From Aeromicrobium sp. Leaf245 (lineage in GTDB: Bacteria; Actinomycetota; Actinomycetes; Propionibacteriales; Nocardioidaceae): a stretch of DNA of 64,000 nucleotides. The notes beneath the pieces are model-generated. The model was not told where the DNA came from. It saw nothing but the letters and a program-made list of their open reading frames with translations, and did not search any database. Where the stretch lies: assembly GCF_942548115.1 (NCBI RefSeq), contig NZ_OW824151.1, positions 1,302,001 through 1,366,000 on the forward strand, read 5' to 3'. Position 1 is the first letter of the stretch. Each line of letters begins with the position of its first letter. Position numbers and translations under genes: made by a program. Positions 1 through 7,535 of this stretch are shown piece after piece.

Positions 1-300
1 GTCTACGTCACCGAGAACGGCGCCTCGTACGCCGACGCGCCCAGCAGCAGCGGCCGTGCGCACGACGAGCGCCGCACCCGCTACCTGTTCGACCACCTGG
101 CCGCCGTGCTCGACGCCCGCGACGCCGGGGTCGACGTGCGCGGCTACTTCCACTGGTCACTGCTCGACAACTTCGAGTGGGCCGCCGGCTACTCCCAGCG
201 CTTCGGTCTCGTGCACGTCGACTACGACACCCTCGTGCGCACGCCGAAGGACTCCTTCGAGGCCTACCGGGCCGTCATCGCGTCCCAGCGTCCCGACTGA
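1..300 (+). CDS. Glycoside hydrolase family 1 beta-glucosidase, C-terminal fragment
   Basis: Only the last 99 codons are inside the window; the gene begins upstream. The fragment opens with VYVTENG, which is the GH1 motif carrying the catalytic nucleophile glutamate (residue 5 of the fragment). Further on comes the GH1 C-terminal block GYFHWSLLDNFEWAAGY, with the conserved Trp and Glu residues that contact the sugar, then the usual FGLVHVDY and a KDSFEAYR tail before the stop. The family hydrolyses beta-glucosides or related beta-linked sugars in the cytoplasm. Substrate cannot be told from this part. It is not a broken gene as far as can be seen, only cut by the window edge. Confidence 0.93.
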   Translation, partial: VYVTENGASYADAPSSSGRAHDERRTRYLFDHLAAVLDARDAGVDVRGYFHWSLLDNFEWAAGYSQRFGLVHVDYDTLVRTPKDSFEAYRAVIASQRPD

Positions 301-361
301 CCGTCGCCCGACTCGCCCGACGACCCTGGCCAGACGCACCTCGCAGGGCGAGACTGACCGC

Positions 362-838
362 ATGGCCATCGACGACGTCCTGACCGCGCTGCGGAGCCTG
401 CCCGGCGCGCTCGAGCTCGCGCCCGAGGAGGGCAGCAACCACCCCGAGATCTCGTGGGGCGACCACTTCTTCTACTACGCCCCCGACGGTGAGGTGCCCA
501 CCAACCGGCAGCCGCACACGACGATCGTCACGAAGAACTACCCCGACGACACCGTCTCGAACCTCGACGAGCCCGGCCGCTGGCGCCTGAACCTCAACGT
601 CGGCGCCGACGCCTACGCCGACCTCTTCGGCCACCCGCCGGGCCAGCTCAGCGTGGCCGACGTCGACCACGCCGCCACGGACACGTTCGTCCCGCACCCG
701 ATCTACGGCGCGTACGGCTGGGTGTCCGTCGTGAACCCGGGGGAGAAGACGGTCGACCGAGCGATCGAGCTGGCGCAGTATGCCCACGACGCCGACCGTC
801 GACGTCTCGAGCGACGTGAGGCGGCCGGCTCGGCCTGA
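362..838 (+). CDS. DUF6194 family protein
   Basis: A 158-residue protein of unknown function. The composition of the central part (ISWGDHFFYY, then HTTIVTKNYPDD, then RWRLNLNVG) matches my memory of the DUF6194 family, a small actinobacterial group. No signal peptide or membrane segment is visible. The start is the ATG at 362; the reading frame stays open upstream, but that upstream part overlaps the GH1 gene in another frame and has biased composition, so it is not used. It lies 61 bases after the GH1 stop and could be cotranscribed. Confidence 0.8.
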   Translation: MAIDDVLTALRSLPGALELAPEEGSNHPEISWGDHFFYYAPDGEVPTNRQPHTTIVTKNYPDDTVSNLDEPGRWRLNLNVGADAYADLFGHPPGQLSVADVDHAATDTFVPHPIYGAYGWVSVVNPGEKTVDRAIELAQYAHDADRRRLERREAAGSA

Positions 839-859
839 GTGTCGATCAGGCCTGGGGGC

Positions 860-1225
860 TCAGTCCTGCGCGAGCCGCATGGCCATCCACGCGTCGTCGA
901 GCAGCACCGGCGGCGTGGCGCCCCAGCCGAACTCGTGGACCACCTCGGCGACCTCGTCGGCCGACAGGTCGTGCGGCGGGAAGCACACCCACACGAGCGG
1001 CACGGAACCGAGCTGCGGGAAGACCTCGTCGACCTGCTCGGCGAACGCGGTCACGTCGTCGGTGATCACCACGGTGGCGTCGAGGGAGTGCACGTACTCG
1101 TCGAACGTCTCCACGCCCTCGGGCAGCGGGTCGAGCAGCGAGCGCTCCTCCACGGTCTCGCCGACGACCCACACGCGGAAGCCGTCCGTGATGCCGAGCA
1201 GGTCTGCCGTGGCGGTGCCGTCCAT
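860..1225 (-). CDS. Small acidic protein of unknown function
   Basis: A 121-residue acidic protein that I do not recognise with certainty. It starts MDGTATADLLGI and contains a central VVITDDVTAFAEQVDEVFP stretch followed by VPLVWVCFPPHD, which reads like a small alpha/beta domain resembling the DUF3052 fold; this likeness is only by pattern. No membrane segment or metal motif is present. The start is supported by a TACACT box that ends six bases before the ATG, the leaderless pattern common in this window. It is convergent with the DUF6194 gene and lies just after trmB on the same strand. Confidence 0.7.
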   Translation of the reverse strand: MDGTATADLLGITDGFRVWVVGETVEERSLLDPLPEGVETFDEYVHSLDATVVITDDVTAFAEQVDEVFPQLGSVPLVWVCFPPHDLSADEVAEVVHEFGWGATPPVLLDDAWMAMRLAQD

Positions 1226-1242
1226 CCGGCCAGTGTAGGACG

Positions 1243-1992
1243 TCAGTGCTGCAGAACTTGCGCAGCGAAGTCGTGGATCACGCGCCCCTTGTCCAGGCCC
1301 TTGCGCTCGAACTTGGTCAGCACGCGACCCTCGAACCGGTCCACGGGGCCGCCGCTCACGTGGGGGCTGGCCGCGATGACCTCGGCCATCTGCTCGCCGT
1401 AGTCGGCCCAGTCGGTGGCCACGCGCCACGTCCCGTCGGGCTCGAGAACCCGCGCGACGAGCTCGGTGAACGGCACCGTGACCAGGCGTCGCTTGGTGTG
1501 ACGCTTCTTGTGCCACGGGTCGGGGAACCACGTCCACAGCTCGTGCACCGACGTCGGCTCGAGCGCCGTTCCCAGCATCTCGGTGGCGTTGGCCACCGCG
1601 AGCCGGATGTTCGTGACGCCTGCCGCGCGCGCCTGCAGGAGCGTCGTCGCCACGCCCGGCACCCACACCTCGATCGCGAGGAAGTCCCACCCCGGGTGCT
1701 GCTGGGCCGCGGCCACCACGTTCTCGCCGCGTCCGCTGCCGATCTCGACCACCAGCGGCGCGGTGCGCCCGAACACGCGCTCCGGCTCCACCCGCCAGTC
1801 GGGGGTCACCGACGTGTCGGTCCCGGCCCGCGGGACGTCGAGCACGTACGTCTCGGCCATCGCGTCCCACGCGTCCTGCTGCTTCTCGGTCAGGCGTCCT
1901 CCGCGACGGGTGAACGAGACCGGCTCACGGCGGAAGCGGGGCGGGTCCTCGGCGGTGGCGGGATCTCGCGGCTGGTCGGCAGCGTCGGGCAT
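1243..1992 (-). CDS. trmB: tRNA (guanine-N7-)-methyltransferase TrmB
   Basis: The enzyme methylates N7 of G46 in the variable loop of tRNAs, using S-adenosylmethionine. The 249-residue protein has the SAM site VVEIGSGRGENVV near residue 85 and the family signature WTWFPDPWHKKRHTKRR (aspartate and the basic tRNA-binding run) near residue 155, followed by the ATDWADYGEQM block. The N-terminal 40 residues are Pro/Arg/Asp rich and disordered, usual for actinobacterial TrmB. The frame is open far upstream, but ATG 1992 is chosen because TAGGGT lies seven bases before it and the sequence upstream is antisense to the neighbouring DinB-like gene. Confidence 0.95.
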   Translation of the reverse strand: MPDAADQPRDPATAEDPPRFRREPVSFTRRGGRLTEKQQDAWDAMAETYVLDVPRAGTDTSVTPDWRVEPERVFGRTAPLVVEIGSGRGENVVAAAQQHPGWDFLAIEVWVPGVATTLLQARAAGVTNIRLAVANATEMLGTALEPTSVHELWTWFPDPWHKKRHTKRRLVTVPFTELVARVLEPDGTWRVATDWADYGEQMAEVIAASPHVSGGPVDRFEGRVLTKFERKGLDKGRVIHDFAAQVLQH

Positions 1993-2028
1993 GGCTCGAA
2001 CCCTAGATCGTCGGCCACGATCGGATGC

Positions 2029-2568
2029 ATGAGCACCGTCGACGAGAGCATCGTCCCCGACGACAAGGACTGGACGTGGGTCCTGCAGGAGCCGTGCGCC
2101 GAGTGCGGGTTCCGCGCCGAGGACGTCGACCCGCGCGGGGTGGCCGACCTGGTGCGCGCCTGCCTGCCCCGTTGGCAGCAGGTGCTCGCCCGTCCCGATG
2201 CGGCGGCCCGGCGCCGCGCCGACGTCTGGTCCGACCTCGAGTACGCGTGCCACGTGCGCGACGTCCTCGTGCTCTTCGCCGAGCGGCTCCGGCTCATGCT
2301 CACCGCCGACGAGGGCGAGGCCCGCTTCGCCAACTGGGACCAGGACGCGACCGCCGTCGAGCAGCGCTACGCCGAGCAGGACCCGGCCGTCGTGGCCCGC
2401 GAGCTGACCGCGGCTGGGGAGCACCTGGCCGAAGCCTTCGACGCCGTCCCGTCCGACGCGTGGGGCCGCGTCGGCCTGCGCAGCGACGGCTCGGTCTTCA
2501 CCGTCGAGACCTTCGCCCAGTACTTCTGGCACGACGTGGCGCACCACCTGGTCGACGTCGACGGCTAG
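2029..2568 (+). CDS. DinB-like (mycothiol-dependent enzyme fold) family protein
   Basis: A 179-residue protein of the DinB/YfiT four-helix-bundle superfamily. In actinobacteria this fold is used by mycothiol-dependent enzymes and by many proteins of unknown role. Evidence: the opening CAECGF after an aromatic patch, the helix with EYACHVRDVLVLFAERL (first metal-binding His) near residue 70, and the C-terminal YFWHDVAHHL with the second and third His. This His triad would bind a divalent metal. It is divergent from trmB, the two starts being only 36 bases apart. The substrate is unknown. Confidence 0.75.
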   Translation: MSTVDESIVPDDKDWTWVLQEPCAECGFRAEDVDPRGVADLVRACLPRWQQVLARPDAAARRRADVWSDLEYACHVRDVLVLFAERLRLMLTADEGEARFANWDQDATAVEQRYAEQDPAVVARELTAAGEHLAEAFDAVPSDAWGRVGLRSDGSVFTVETFAQYFWHDVAHHLVDVDG

Positions 2569-2639
2569 TCGGAGCGCGACACGCGGTCCCGGTGTCGTGC
2601 TCTGCGAGGTACTGCGCACTGCGTGGTACTGTCCACCGC

Positions 2640-2966
2640 ATGGATGCAACGCAGCTGCTGAAGGGCGTGCTCGACGTGGCCGTGCTGGCCGTCGTCGAGT
2701 CCGAGGACGGGTACGGCTACGACGTCGTGCGCCGCCTGCGCGCCGGAGGGCTCGAGGACGTCGGCGACGCCTCCGTGTACGGGACGCTGCGGCGCCTCTA
2801 CGCGGCCGGCGCGCTCACGTCGTACGTGGTGCCCTCCGAGGAGGGGCCGCACCGCAAGTACTACGGCGTCACGCCCGAGGGGCGCTCGATGCTCGCGGCC
2901 CAGCGCAAGGTCTGGGCCGACTTCGCCGACACCATGAACCGACTCCTGACGGGGGACGCCGCATGA
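2640..2966 (+). CDS. PadR family transcriptional regulator
   Basis: A 108-residue winged-helix repressor. The signature is complete: QLLKGVLDVAVLAVV (helix 1), GYGYDVVRRL (recognition region), SVYGTLRRLYAAGAL with the glycine-rich turn, then the wing HRKYYGVTPEGR, and a short C-terminal dimer helix. PadR proteins of this short type usually repress a neighbouring membrane protein or exporter gene. The start at 2640 follows TACTGT by seven bases, so the mRNA is probably leaderless. Its stop overlaps the start of the next gene in ATGA, which ties the two together translationally. Confidence 0.93.
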   Translation: MDATQLLKGVLDVAVLAVVESEDGYGYDVVRRLRAGGLEDVGDASVYGTLRRLYAAGALTSYVVPSEEGPHRKYYGVTPEGRSMLAAQRKVWADFADTMNRLLTGDAA

Positions 2967-4009
2967 GCACCACCATCCCGACCGAGATCAGCGCCTTCGC
3001 CGCCCGCGTGCGCGCCCAGCTGGCCGACCTGCCCGCCGACGAGCTCGAGGAGCTCACCGAGGGCCTGGAGGCCGACCTGGCCGAGGCCTACGCCGAGGAC
3101 CTCGCCCGCGAGCTCCCCGACCCCGTGGCCTACGCCGCAGAGCTGCGCGCCGCGGCCGGCCTGCCGCTCAAGGAGGACCAGCGCTCCGGCCTGGCCGGCG
3201 GCCTCGACTCGCTGCGCCAGGGGGCGAGCGAGACGTGGCGCGACGTCACTCTGGCCCTGCGCCGGAGCCCGGTCGGCCGGGGCGTCCTCGACTTCCTGTC
3301 CGTGCTGCAGCCGGTCTGGTGGGTCACCCGGGCCTGGCTGGCGACTTGGTTGGTCGCGGCGTTCTTCGGCTGGGAGTCCGGCTTCGCGCCCACGACGGTG
3401 GGCACGTGGATGCTCCTCGCTGCCTTCGTGACGGTGAGCGTCCAGTGGGGTCGTGGCCTCTGGGGCGCCCCACGGATCGGCCCCCTCCTGGTGCTCGGCA
3501 ACGTCGTCGCCGCCGTCGCGCTCCTGCCGGTGGTGGCCACCGCCCAGTCCTGGGAGACCAGCACCTACGAGATGGCCTATGTCGGCTCCGAGGACCCGGC
3601 GGGGATGTCCCTCGACGGCTCCAGCATCACGAACATCTACCCCTATGACGCGCAGGGCCGCCCCCTCAGCGGCGTGCAGCTGTTCGACCAGGACGGTCGT
3701 GCACTTGCGCCCGCGCTCAACGCCGAGCGCGACGAGTGCGCGAACGACTGTGTCGACGGCATCGCGGCCGACGGCACGGCGTGGGCGCCGGCGACGCTGG
3801 AGACCGGCCAGGACGTCATGAACGTCTACCCGCTGTCCGTCGTGCAGCACGTGGTCGACGAGATCGGCTCGGCCTCGTCGGCCGTCATCGGGGAGGCGAA
3901 GGTTCCCGAGGCCCCGTTCCTCAAGGTGCCGGCACTGGCCCCTGCTCCTGAGGCGTCGACGAGCCCGTCCGAAGCGACATCGACCGCCCCGACCGACGCG
4001 CCGGACTGA
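2963..4009 (+). CDS. HAAS-domain membrane protein coupled to PadR
   Basis: A 348-residue membrane protein. Residues 1-75 form the HAAS (DUF1700-like) helical domain (LADLPADELEELTEGLEADL) that is typical of the second gene in PadR pairs and is thought to interact with the regulator. Three or four hydrophobic segments follow between about residues 115 and 195. The C-terminal 150 residues are polar, end in a Pro/Ser/Thr-rich tail, and are probably outside the membrane; they contain a DECANDC cysteine pair. The gene overlaps the PadR stop by four bases. The role is unknown; by family logic it senses or counters envelope stress under PadR control. Confidence 0.82.
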   Translation: MSTTIPTEISAFAARVRAQLADLPADELEELTEGLEADLAEAYAEDLARELPDPVAYAAELRAAAGLPLKEDQRSGLAGGLDSLRQGASETWRDVTLALRRSPVGRGVLDFLSVLQPVWWVTRAWLATWLVAAFFGWESGFAPTTVGTWMLLAAFVTVSVQWGRGLWGAPRIGPLLVLGNVVAAVALLPVVATAQSWETSTYEMAYVGSEDPAGMSLDGSSITNIYPYDAQGRPLSGVQLFDQDGRALAPALNAERDECANDCVDGIAADGTAWAPATLETGQDVMNVYPLSVVQHVVDEIGSASSAVIGEAKVPEAPFLKVPALAPAPEASTSPSEATSTAPTDAPD

Positions 4010-4013
4010 TCCA

Positions 4014-4056
4014 CCCGACACGGACTGGTTTCCCTGCGAAACCAGTCCGTGTCGGG
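4014..4056. terminator. Long perfect hairpin after the HAAS gene
   Basis: The arms 4014-4031 and 4039-4056 are 18-base perfect reverse complements; one more C-G pair closes the loop, giving a 19-bp stem and a 5-base loop. It lies five bases past the HAAS gene stop. There is no U-run on either strand, so it fits the actinobacterial type of terminator that needs only a strong stem, or it acts as a transcript 3' end protector. Confidence 0.6.
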
Positions 4057-4083
4057 AAACAATCGCGCCTCTCGGACGTTATG

Positions 4084-4139
4084 TAGGGTGAGGTCACATC
4101 GACTTCCTCAGTAGTGCTGAGTACTGATTCCCGGAGGGA
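4084..4139 (+). promoter_or_regulatory. Putative promoter, operator and RBS of the Bax-inhibitor gene
   Basis: A TAGGGT -10-like box is at 4084-4089, followed by a short inverted repeat TCAGTA (4108-4113) / TACTGA (4122-4127) and a good Shine-Dalgarno GGAGGG at 4133-4138. Unlike most genes here this one has a leader of about 45 bases. The inverted repeat is a candidate operator or leader hairpin. No clear -35 was seen. Confidence 0.4.
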
Positions 4140-4142
4140 ACC

Positions 4143-4997
4143 ATGCAGAGCAACAACCCCGTCTTCAACCGATCCGAGGGGTTCAACGGCCGTGGCACCA
4201 GCACGGCCCGCGCCACCGATCCTTCGCAGTGGAAGATCGACCTCGACGGCTCGACCTCGCAGCCTGGCCCCACGCACACGTCCACCGGACGTGGCACGGG
4301 CGTCATGACCATCGAGTCCACGGTCGAGAAGACCGCCCTCACCCTGGGCGTCGTCATCGCGACGGCCGCGGCAGCATGGTTCCTCATCGGTGACATCGCC
4401 ACCGACCAGGCGGCGGTGCAGAAGGCCTTCGGCTTCGCTTTCGCGGGTGCGATCGTCGGCTTCGGCCTCTCGCTGGTCAACTCGTTCAAGAAGGTCATCA
4501 GCCCCGCGCTGGTCCTCGCCTACGCGGTGGCCGAGGGCGTCTTCGTCGGCGCCTTCTCCAAGGTCGTGGCCGGTTGGGTCGGCGACCCGACGATCGTCTT
4601 CCAGGCCGTCCTGGCCACCATGGTCGCGTTCGGCGCCACGCTGGCGGCCTACAAGTTCTTCAACATCCAGGTCACGGACAAGTTCCGCAAGATCGTCACG
4701 ATCTCGATGTTCGCCTTCGTCGGCGTCATGCTGGTCAACTTCGTGCTCAGCATCACCGGCGTCCTCGAGGGTGGCGGCCTGCGCGGCATGGACGGCCTCG
4801 GCCTCGTGGTCTCCGCGATCGCCGTGGTGCTCGCCGTGTTCATGCTGATCATGGACTTCGACTTCGTCGAGCGCGGCGTCGAGGCCGGCCTGCCCGAGCG
4901 TGAGTCGTGGCGCGCCGCCTTCGGCCTCACGGTCACGCTGATCTGGCTCTACATCGAGATCCTGCGCATCCTCGCGATCCTGCGCGGCTCGGACTGA
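4143..4997 (+). CDS. Bax inhibitor-1 / YccA family membrane protein
   Basis: A 284-residue member of the BI-1 superfamily (bacterial YccA/YbhL relatives). After a polar 55-residue N-terminus with NPVFNR, typical for the actinobacterial subfamily, there are seven membrane segments. The last region has FVERGVEAGLPERESWRAAFGLTVTLIWLYIEILR, whose Asp/Glu pair and final helices match the BI-1 family; described in family work as a pH-sensitive cation leak. The exact role in bacteria is unclear. The strong SD and lone setting suggest a single-gene transcript ended by the hairpin at 5011-5048. Confidence 0.93.
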   Translation: MQSNNPVFNRSEGFNGRGTSTARATDPSQWKIDLDGSTSQPGPTHTSTGRGTGVMTIESTVEKTALTLGVVIATAAAAWFLIGDIATDQAAVQKAFGFAFAGAIVGFGLSLVNSFKKVISPALVLAYAVAEGVFVGAFSKVVAGWVGDPTIVFQAVLATMVAFGATLAAYKFFNIQVTDKFRKIVTISMFAFVGVMLVNFVLSITGVLEGGGLRGMDGLGLVVSAIAVVLAVFMLIMDFDFVERGVEAGLPERESWRAAFGLTVTLIWLYIEILRILAILRGSD

Positions 4998-5010
4998 CAC
5001 CAGCTCCACA

Positions 5011-5048
5011 CGACGGCCGGCCACCCTTCACGGGGTGGCCGGCCGTCG
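5011..5048. terminator. Terminator hairpin after Bax-inhibitor gene
   Basis: The arms 5011-5026 and 5033-5048 are perfect 16-base reverse complements (CGACGGCCGGCCACCC and its complement) with a 6-base loop. It starts 14 bases after the stop codon at 4997. It may serve as the end for this gene only, since the convergent SGNH gene ends at 5162 beyond another hairpin. Confidence 0.75.
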
Positions 5049-5080
5049 TCGTTGCTGGACCGCGACCCCGGCCATGGGGG

Positions 5081-5160
5081 CAGAGATTCTTCCTTCTCGT
5101 GGAACGGTCCACGAGAAGGAAGAAGCGTTCGTCCGCGGACGCGCGAAGGGAGAATCGTGG
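5081..5160. repeat. Dispersed inverted repeat, TCCTTC-CGTGGA family, copy 1
   Basis: The perfect arms 5087-5103 and 5108-5124 (17 bases each, TTCTTCCTTCTCGTGGA and its complement) enclose a 4-base loop. The flank 5146-5159 adds GAAGGGAGAATCGTG, which also occurs at the other copies. Related sequence is found at 24448-24720 and 53668-53740. It lies between the convergent BI-1 and SGNH genes and may also stop the SGNH transcript. Confidence 0.7.
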
Positions 5161-5161
5161 G

Positions 5162-6073
5162 TCAGCGGCGGCGCAGGATGCGGGCCCAGCGGCCGTCGCG
5201 GGTGACCTCGGTGCCCTCGCGCAGCGCGGCCTTCTCTGCGGCGTCGGTGAGGGACATCGTGCCGGGGGAGCCGCCGAAGTGCGCCACGGCGAAGTCGCGG
5301 TCGCGCTCGCGCCACGCGGCCGCCAGCGACGGGACGAGCACCGAGACCATGTTGGCGTAGCCGGTCTCGGACGGGTGGAAGCGGTCCTCGCCGAACATCA
5401 CGTCGTACTTCTCGGTGAACAGCACGCCGAGCAGGCTGCCCAGCGAGACGGCGCGGCCGCCGGCACGGACCGTGGCGACGGTCTGCTTGCGGGCGAGCGA
5501 GCGGCTCTTGCGCCGGGCGATCCAGCGCAGCGGCTGGGGGAGGGGTCGCACGGTCCCGAGGTCGGGGCACGTGCCCACCACCACCTGGGCGCCGCCGTCG
5601 ACGAGCTTCTTCACGGCCGAGCCGAGCAGCCGGGTGGACTGGTAGGCGGGCACGCGGTGGGTCACGTCGTTGGTGCCGACAACGATGACGACCAGGTCGG
5701 GGTCGAAGTCGCCGGCTGCCTCGATCTGGTCGCGCAGGTCGTGGGTCTGCGCGCCCACGACGGCCTCGGAGCGGATCTCGACCTGGGCGTCGAGCACGTG
5801 CGCCAGGCCGATGCCGAGCATGGCAGGAGGAGTCGCGTCGGCACGGGCCATGCCGTAGCCGACGGCTGCGGAGTCGCCGAGGACCAGGCAGCGCACGGGT
5901 TCACGGGGCAGCTCTTCGCCATACAAGCCGTCGGCGCGCGGTGGACGCGCGTCGGTGATGCCGATCGCCCGCTTCGCGACCATCAGCTCGCTGAAGATGA
6001 CGCCGTAGTAGCCGGTGACGGCGGCTGCCCCTCCGATCGCGGCCTGGGACGCGATCTTGCGGGGGATTCTCAC
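5162..6073 (-). CDS. SGNH/GDSL-type hydrolase
   Basis: A 303-residue serine esterase of the SGNH clan. Block I is VLVLGDSAAVGYGMA-like (LVLGDSAAVGYG, catalytic Ser, about residue 67), block III is VVIVVGTNDVTHRV, and block V is EDRFHPSETGY with the catalytic Asp and His pair. The N-terminus (KIASQAAIGGAAAVTGYYGVIF) can be a signal anchor, so the enzyme may face the outside. Substrate is unknown; relatives act on lipids or acylated sugars. GTG 6073 is chosen because TAGCAT ends six bases upstream. No ATG lies in frame nearby. Confidence 0.88.
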   Translation of the reverse strand: MRIPRKIASQAAIGGAAAVTGYYGVIFSELMVAKRAIGITDARPPRADGLYGEELPREPVRCLVLGDSAAVGYGMARADATPPAMLGIGLAHVLDAQVEIRSEAVVGAQTHDLRDQIEAAGDFDPDLVVIVVGTNDVTHRVPAYQSTRLLGSAVKKLVDGGAQVVVGTCPDLGTVRPLPQPLRWIARRKSRSLARKQTVATVRAGGRAVSLGSLLGVLFTEKYDVMFGEDRFHPSETGYANMVSVLVPSLAAAWRERDRDFAVAHFGGSPGTMSLTDAAEKAALREGTEVTRDGRWARILRRR

Positions 6074-6160
6074 GACGCCATGCTAGATCCACCCGCCTGA
6101 GAGGGCCGCCCCAGAACCGGCCCGGAGGGAGTGTGGGTCCTCACACCTACGATGAGCGGC

Positions 6161-6853
6161 GTGAGCGTCGTCATCCCCAACTTCCGTGACGTCGGTGGTG
6201 TCACCGGCCTCGACGGTGCCTCCGTCCGGCCTGGTCTGCTGCTGCGCAGCGGCGTGCCCGAGCCCACCGACGTCGTGCCCGACGGCACCCCGTGGCCGCC
6301 CTCCCTGGTGCTCGACCTGCGGTCCGCCGTCGAGCATGGTGGCCCGCACCCGCTCACCCCGCTGGGTCCGAGGGTCGTCACGCTCTCGCTGCTGCAGGCG
6401 CTGCGGCCCGGCTGGCACGAGGACACCCCGACCCTCAAGCACCTGTACGGCGAGGTGCTCGACACCGCCGGCGAGATGCTGGCGCAGCTGGTCGACGAGG
6501 TCGCCCAGGCCGCCGCCACGGGAGGGTCCACCCTCGTCCACTGCGCGGCGGGCAAGGACCGCACCGGCATCTCCGTGGCGCTCGTGCTCAGCCTGCTCGG
6601 GGTGCAGCGCCCCGACGTCGTCGCCGACTACATGCTCACCGAGCGGGCCGCCGCCGAGATCGATGCCCGGCTTCGCCATCCCGGCTCCGACCACCCGCCG
6701 GTGCCGGCCGCGTTCCTCATGGTCCCGCGCGACGCGATCGAGCACGTCATCGACCGGTGGGACGCTCACCCCGGCGGCGTCGAGGGCTGGTACTCCTCGG
6801 TCGGCGGCGACGCAGGCACCCTCGACCGCCTGCGCACCGCCATGCTGTCCTGA
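6161..6853 (+). CDS. Tyrosine-protein phosphatase (DSP-like, Y_phosphatase3)
   Basis: About 230 residues. It begins with IPNFRDVGG, the lipid/tyrosine phosphatase opening motif, and carries the P-loop HCAAGKDRTG with the catalytic cysteine and arginine, then helices rich in Leu/Val. This fits the MptpB/LipA-like family that removes phosphate from tyrosine or phosphoinositides. The start could be ATG 6152, but a TACGAT box covers 6148-6153 and would place the RNA start at GTG 6161; both are in frame and differ by three residues. Substrate is unknown. Divergent from the SGNH gene. Confidence 0.88.
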   Translation: MSVVIPNFRDVGGVTGLDGASVRPGLLLRSGVPEPTDVVPDGTPWPPSLVLDLRSAVEHGGPHPLTPLGPRVVTLSLLQALRPGWHEDTPTLKHLYGEVLDTAGEMLAQLVDEVAQAAATGGSTLVHCAAGKDRTGISVALVLSLLGVQRPDVVADYMLTERAAAEIDARLRHPGSDHPPVPAAFLMVPRDAIEHVIDRWDAHPGGVEGWYSSVGGDAGTLDRLRTAMLS

Positions 6854-6910
6854 GGGCGGGCAACCAAGAGCGGGGCACCTGAGGGCAGGGCACGCTCCGA
6901 GCGGTGTCGA

Positions 6911-7408
6911 TCAGGGTTCGGCGAGCAGCTCGATCGCCTTGTCGGTGAGCCGGTAGGCCAGCCACTCGTCCTGCGGGGTCGCGTCGAGCGACTCGTAGAA
7001 CCGGATCGCGGGGGAGTTCCAGCGCAGCACGTCCCACTCGATGCGGCTGTACCCGCGCTCGGTCGCGATGCGCGCCAGCCCGATGAGCAGGCGGCGGCCG
7101 AAGCCCGCGCCGCGGCGCGACGCGCGCACGTAGAGGTCCTCGAGGTGGATGCCGGGCACGCCGTCCCACGTCGAGAACGTGCGGAACCAGAGTGCGAAGC
7201 CGACCACGGACCCGTGGCCGTTCTCCACCACGAGTGCGGAGGCCGGCGGGTCGGTGCCGAACAGTGCCTCGTACAGCTGCACGTCGGTCATCGTGGCCTG
7301 CTCGGCGGCCTGCTCGTACTCGGCCAGCTCTCGCACCATCGTGACGATCGTGCCCACGTCCTCGGGGCGCGCGTCACGCACGCCGGAGGGCAGCACGAGG
7401 GTCTTCAT
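6911..7408 (-). CDS. GNAT family N-acetyltransferase
   Basis: A 165-residue GNAT enzyme. It shows the N-terminal VRDARPEDVGTIVTMVRELAEYE typical of the spermidine/spermine N1-acetyltransferase-like subgroup, then GIHLEDLYVRASRRGAGFGRRLL (acetyl-CoA pyrophosphate loop RRGAGFG, near residue 102), and the C-terminal NSPAIRFYESLDA. It transfers acetyl from acetyl-CoA to an amine; polyamine, thialysine or similar substrates are likely, by family only. TAGGCT ends seven bases before the ATG, so the mRNA is likely leaderless. Confidence 0.87.
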   Translation of the reverse strand: MKTLVLPSGVRDARPEDVGTIVTMVRELAEYEQAAEQATMTDVQLYEALFGTDPPASALVVENGHGSVVGFALWFRTFSTWDGVPGIHLEDLYVRASRRGAGFGRRLLIGLARIATERGYSRIEWDVLRWNSPAIRFYESLDATPQDEWLAYRLTDKAIELLAEP

Positions 7409-7462
7409 GCCCCTGAGCCTACGGGCGAAAGTCCCGGGACGGCGGGGAATGCAGGCATTGTC

Positions 7463-7513
7463 TTGTCCCAGCGAGTGTCGTGCTCTACGCTCAACTCGGA
7501 TACCGTCGGTATC
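7463..7513 (+). promoter_or_regulatory. Promoter and operator of the SDR gene
   Basis: TTGTCC (7463-7468), 17 bases, then TACGCT (7486-7491) form a good sigma-70-like promoter. A perfect palindrome GATACCG-T-CGGTATC at 7499-7513 sits at the expected RNA start. This placement is typical for a repressor operator of the TetR kind. The regulator is not in the window. Confidence 0.55.
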
Positions 7514-7535
7514 TGAGTCGTCGAGAGGATCCCCC

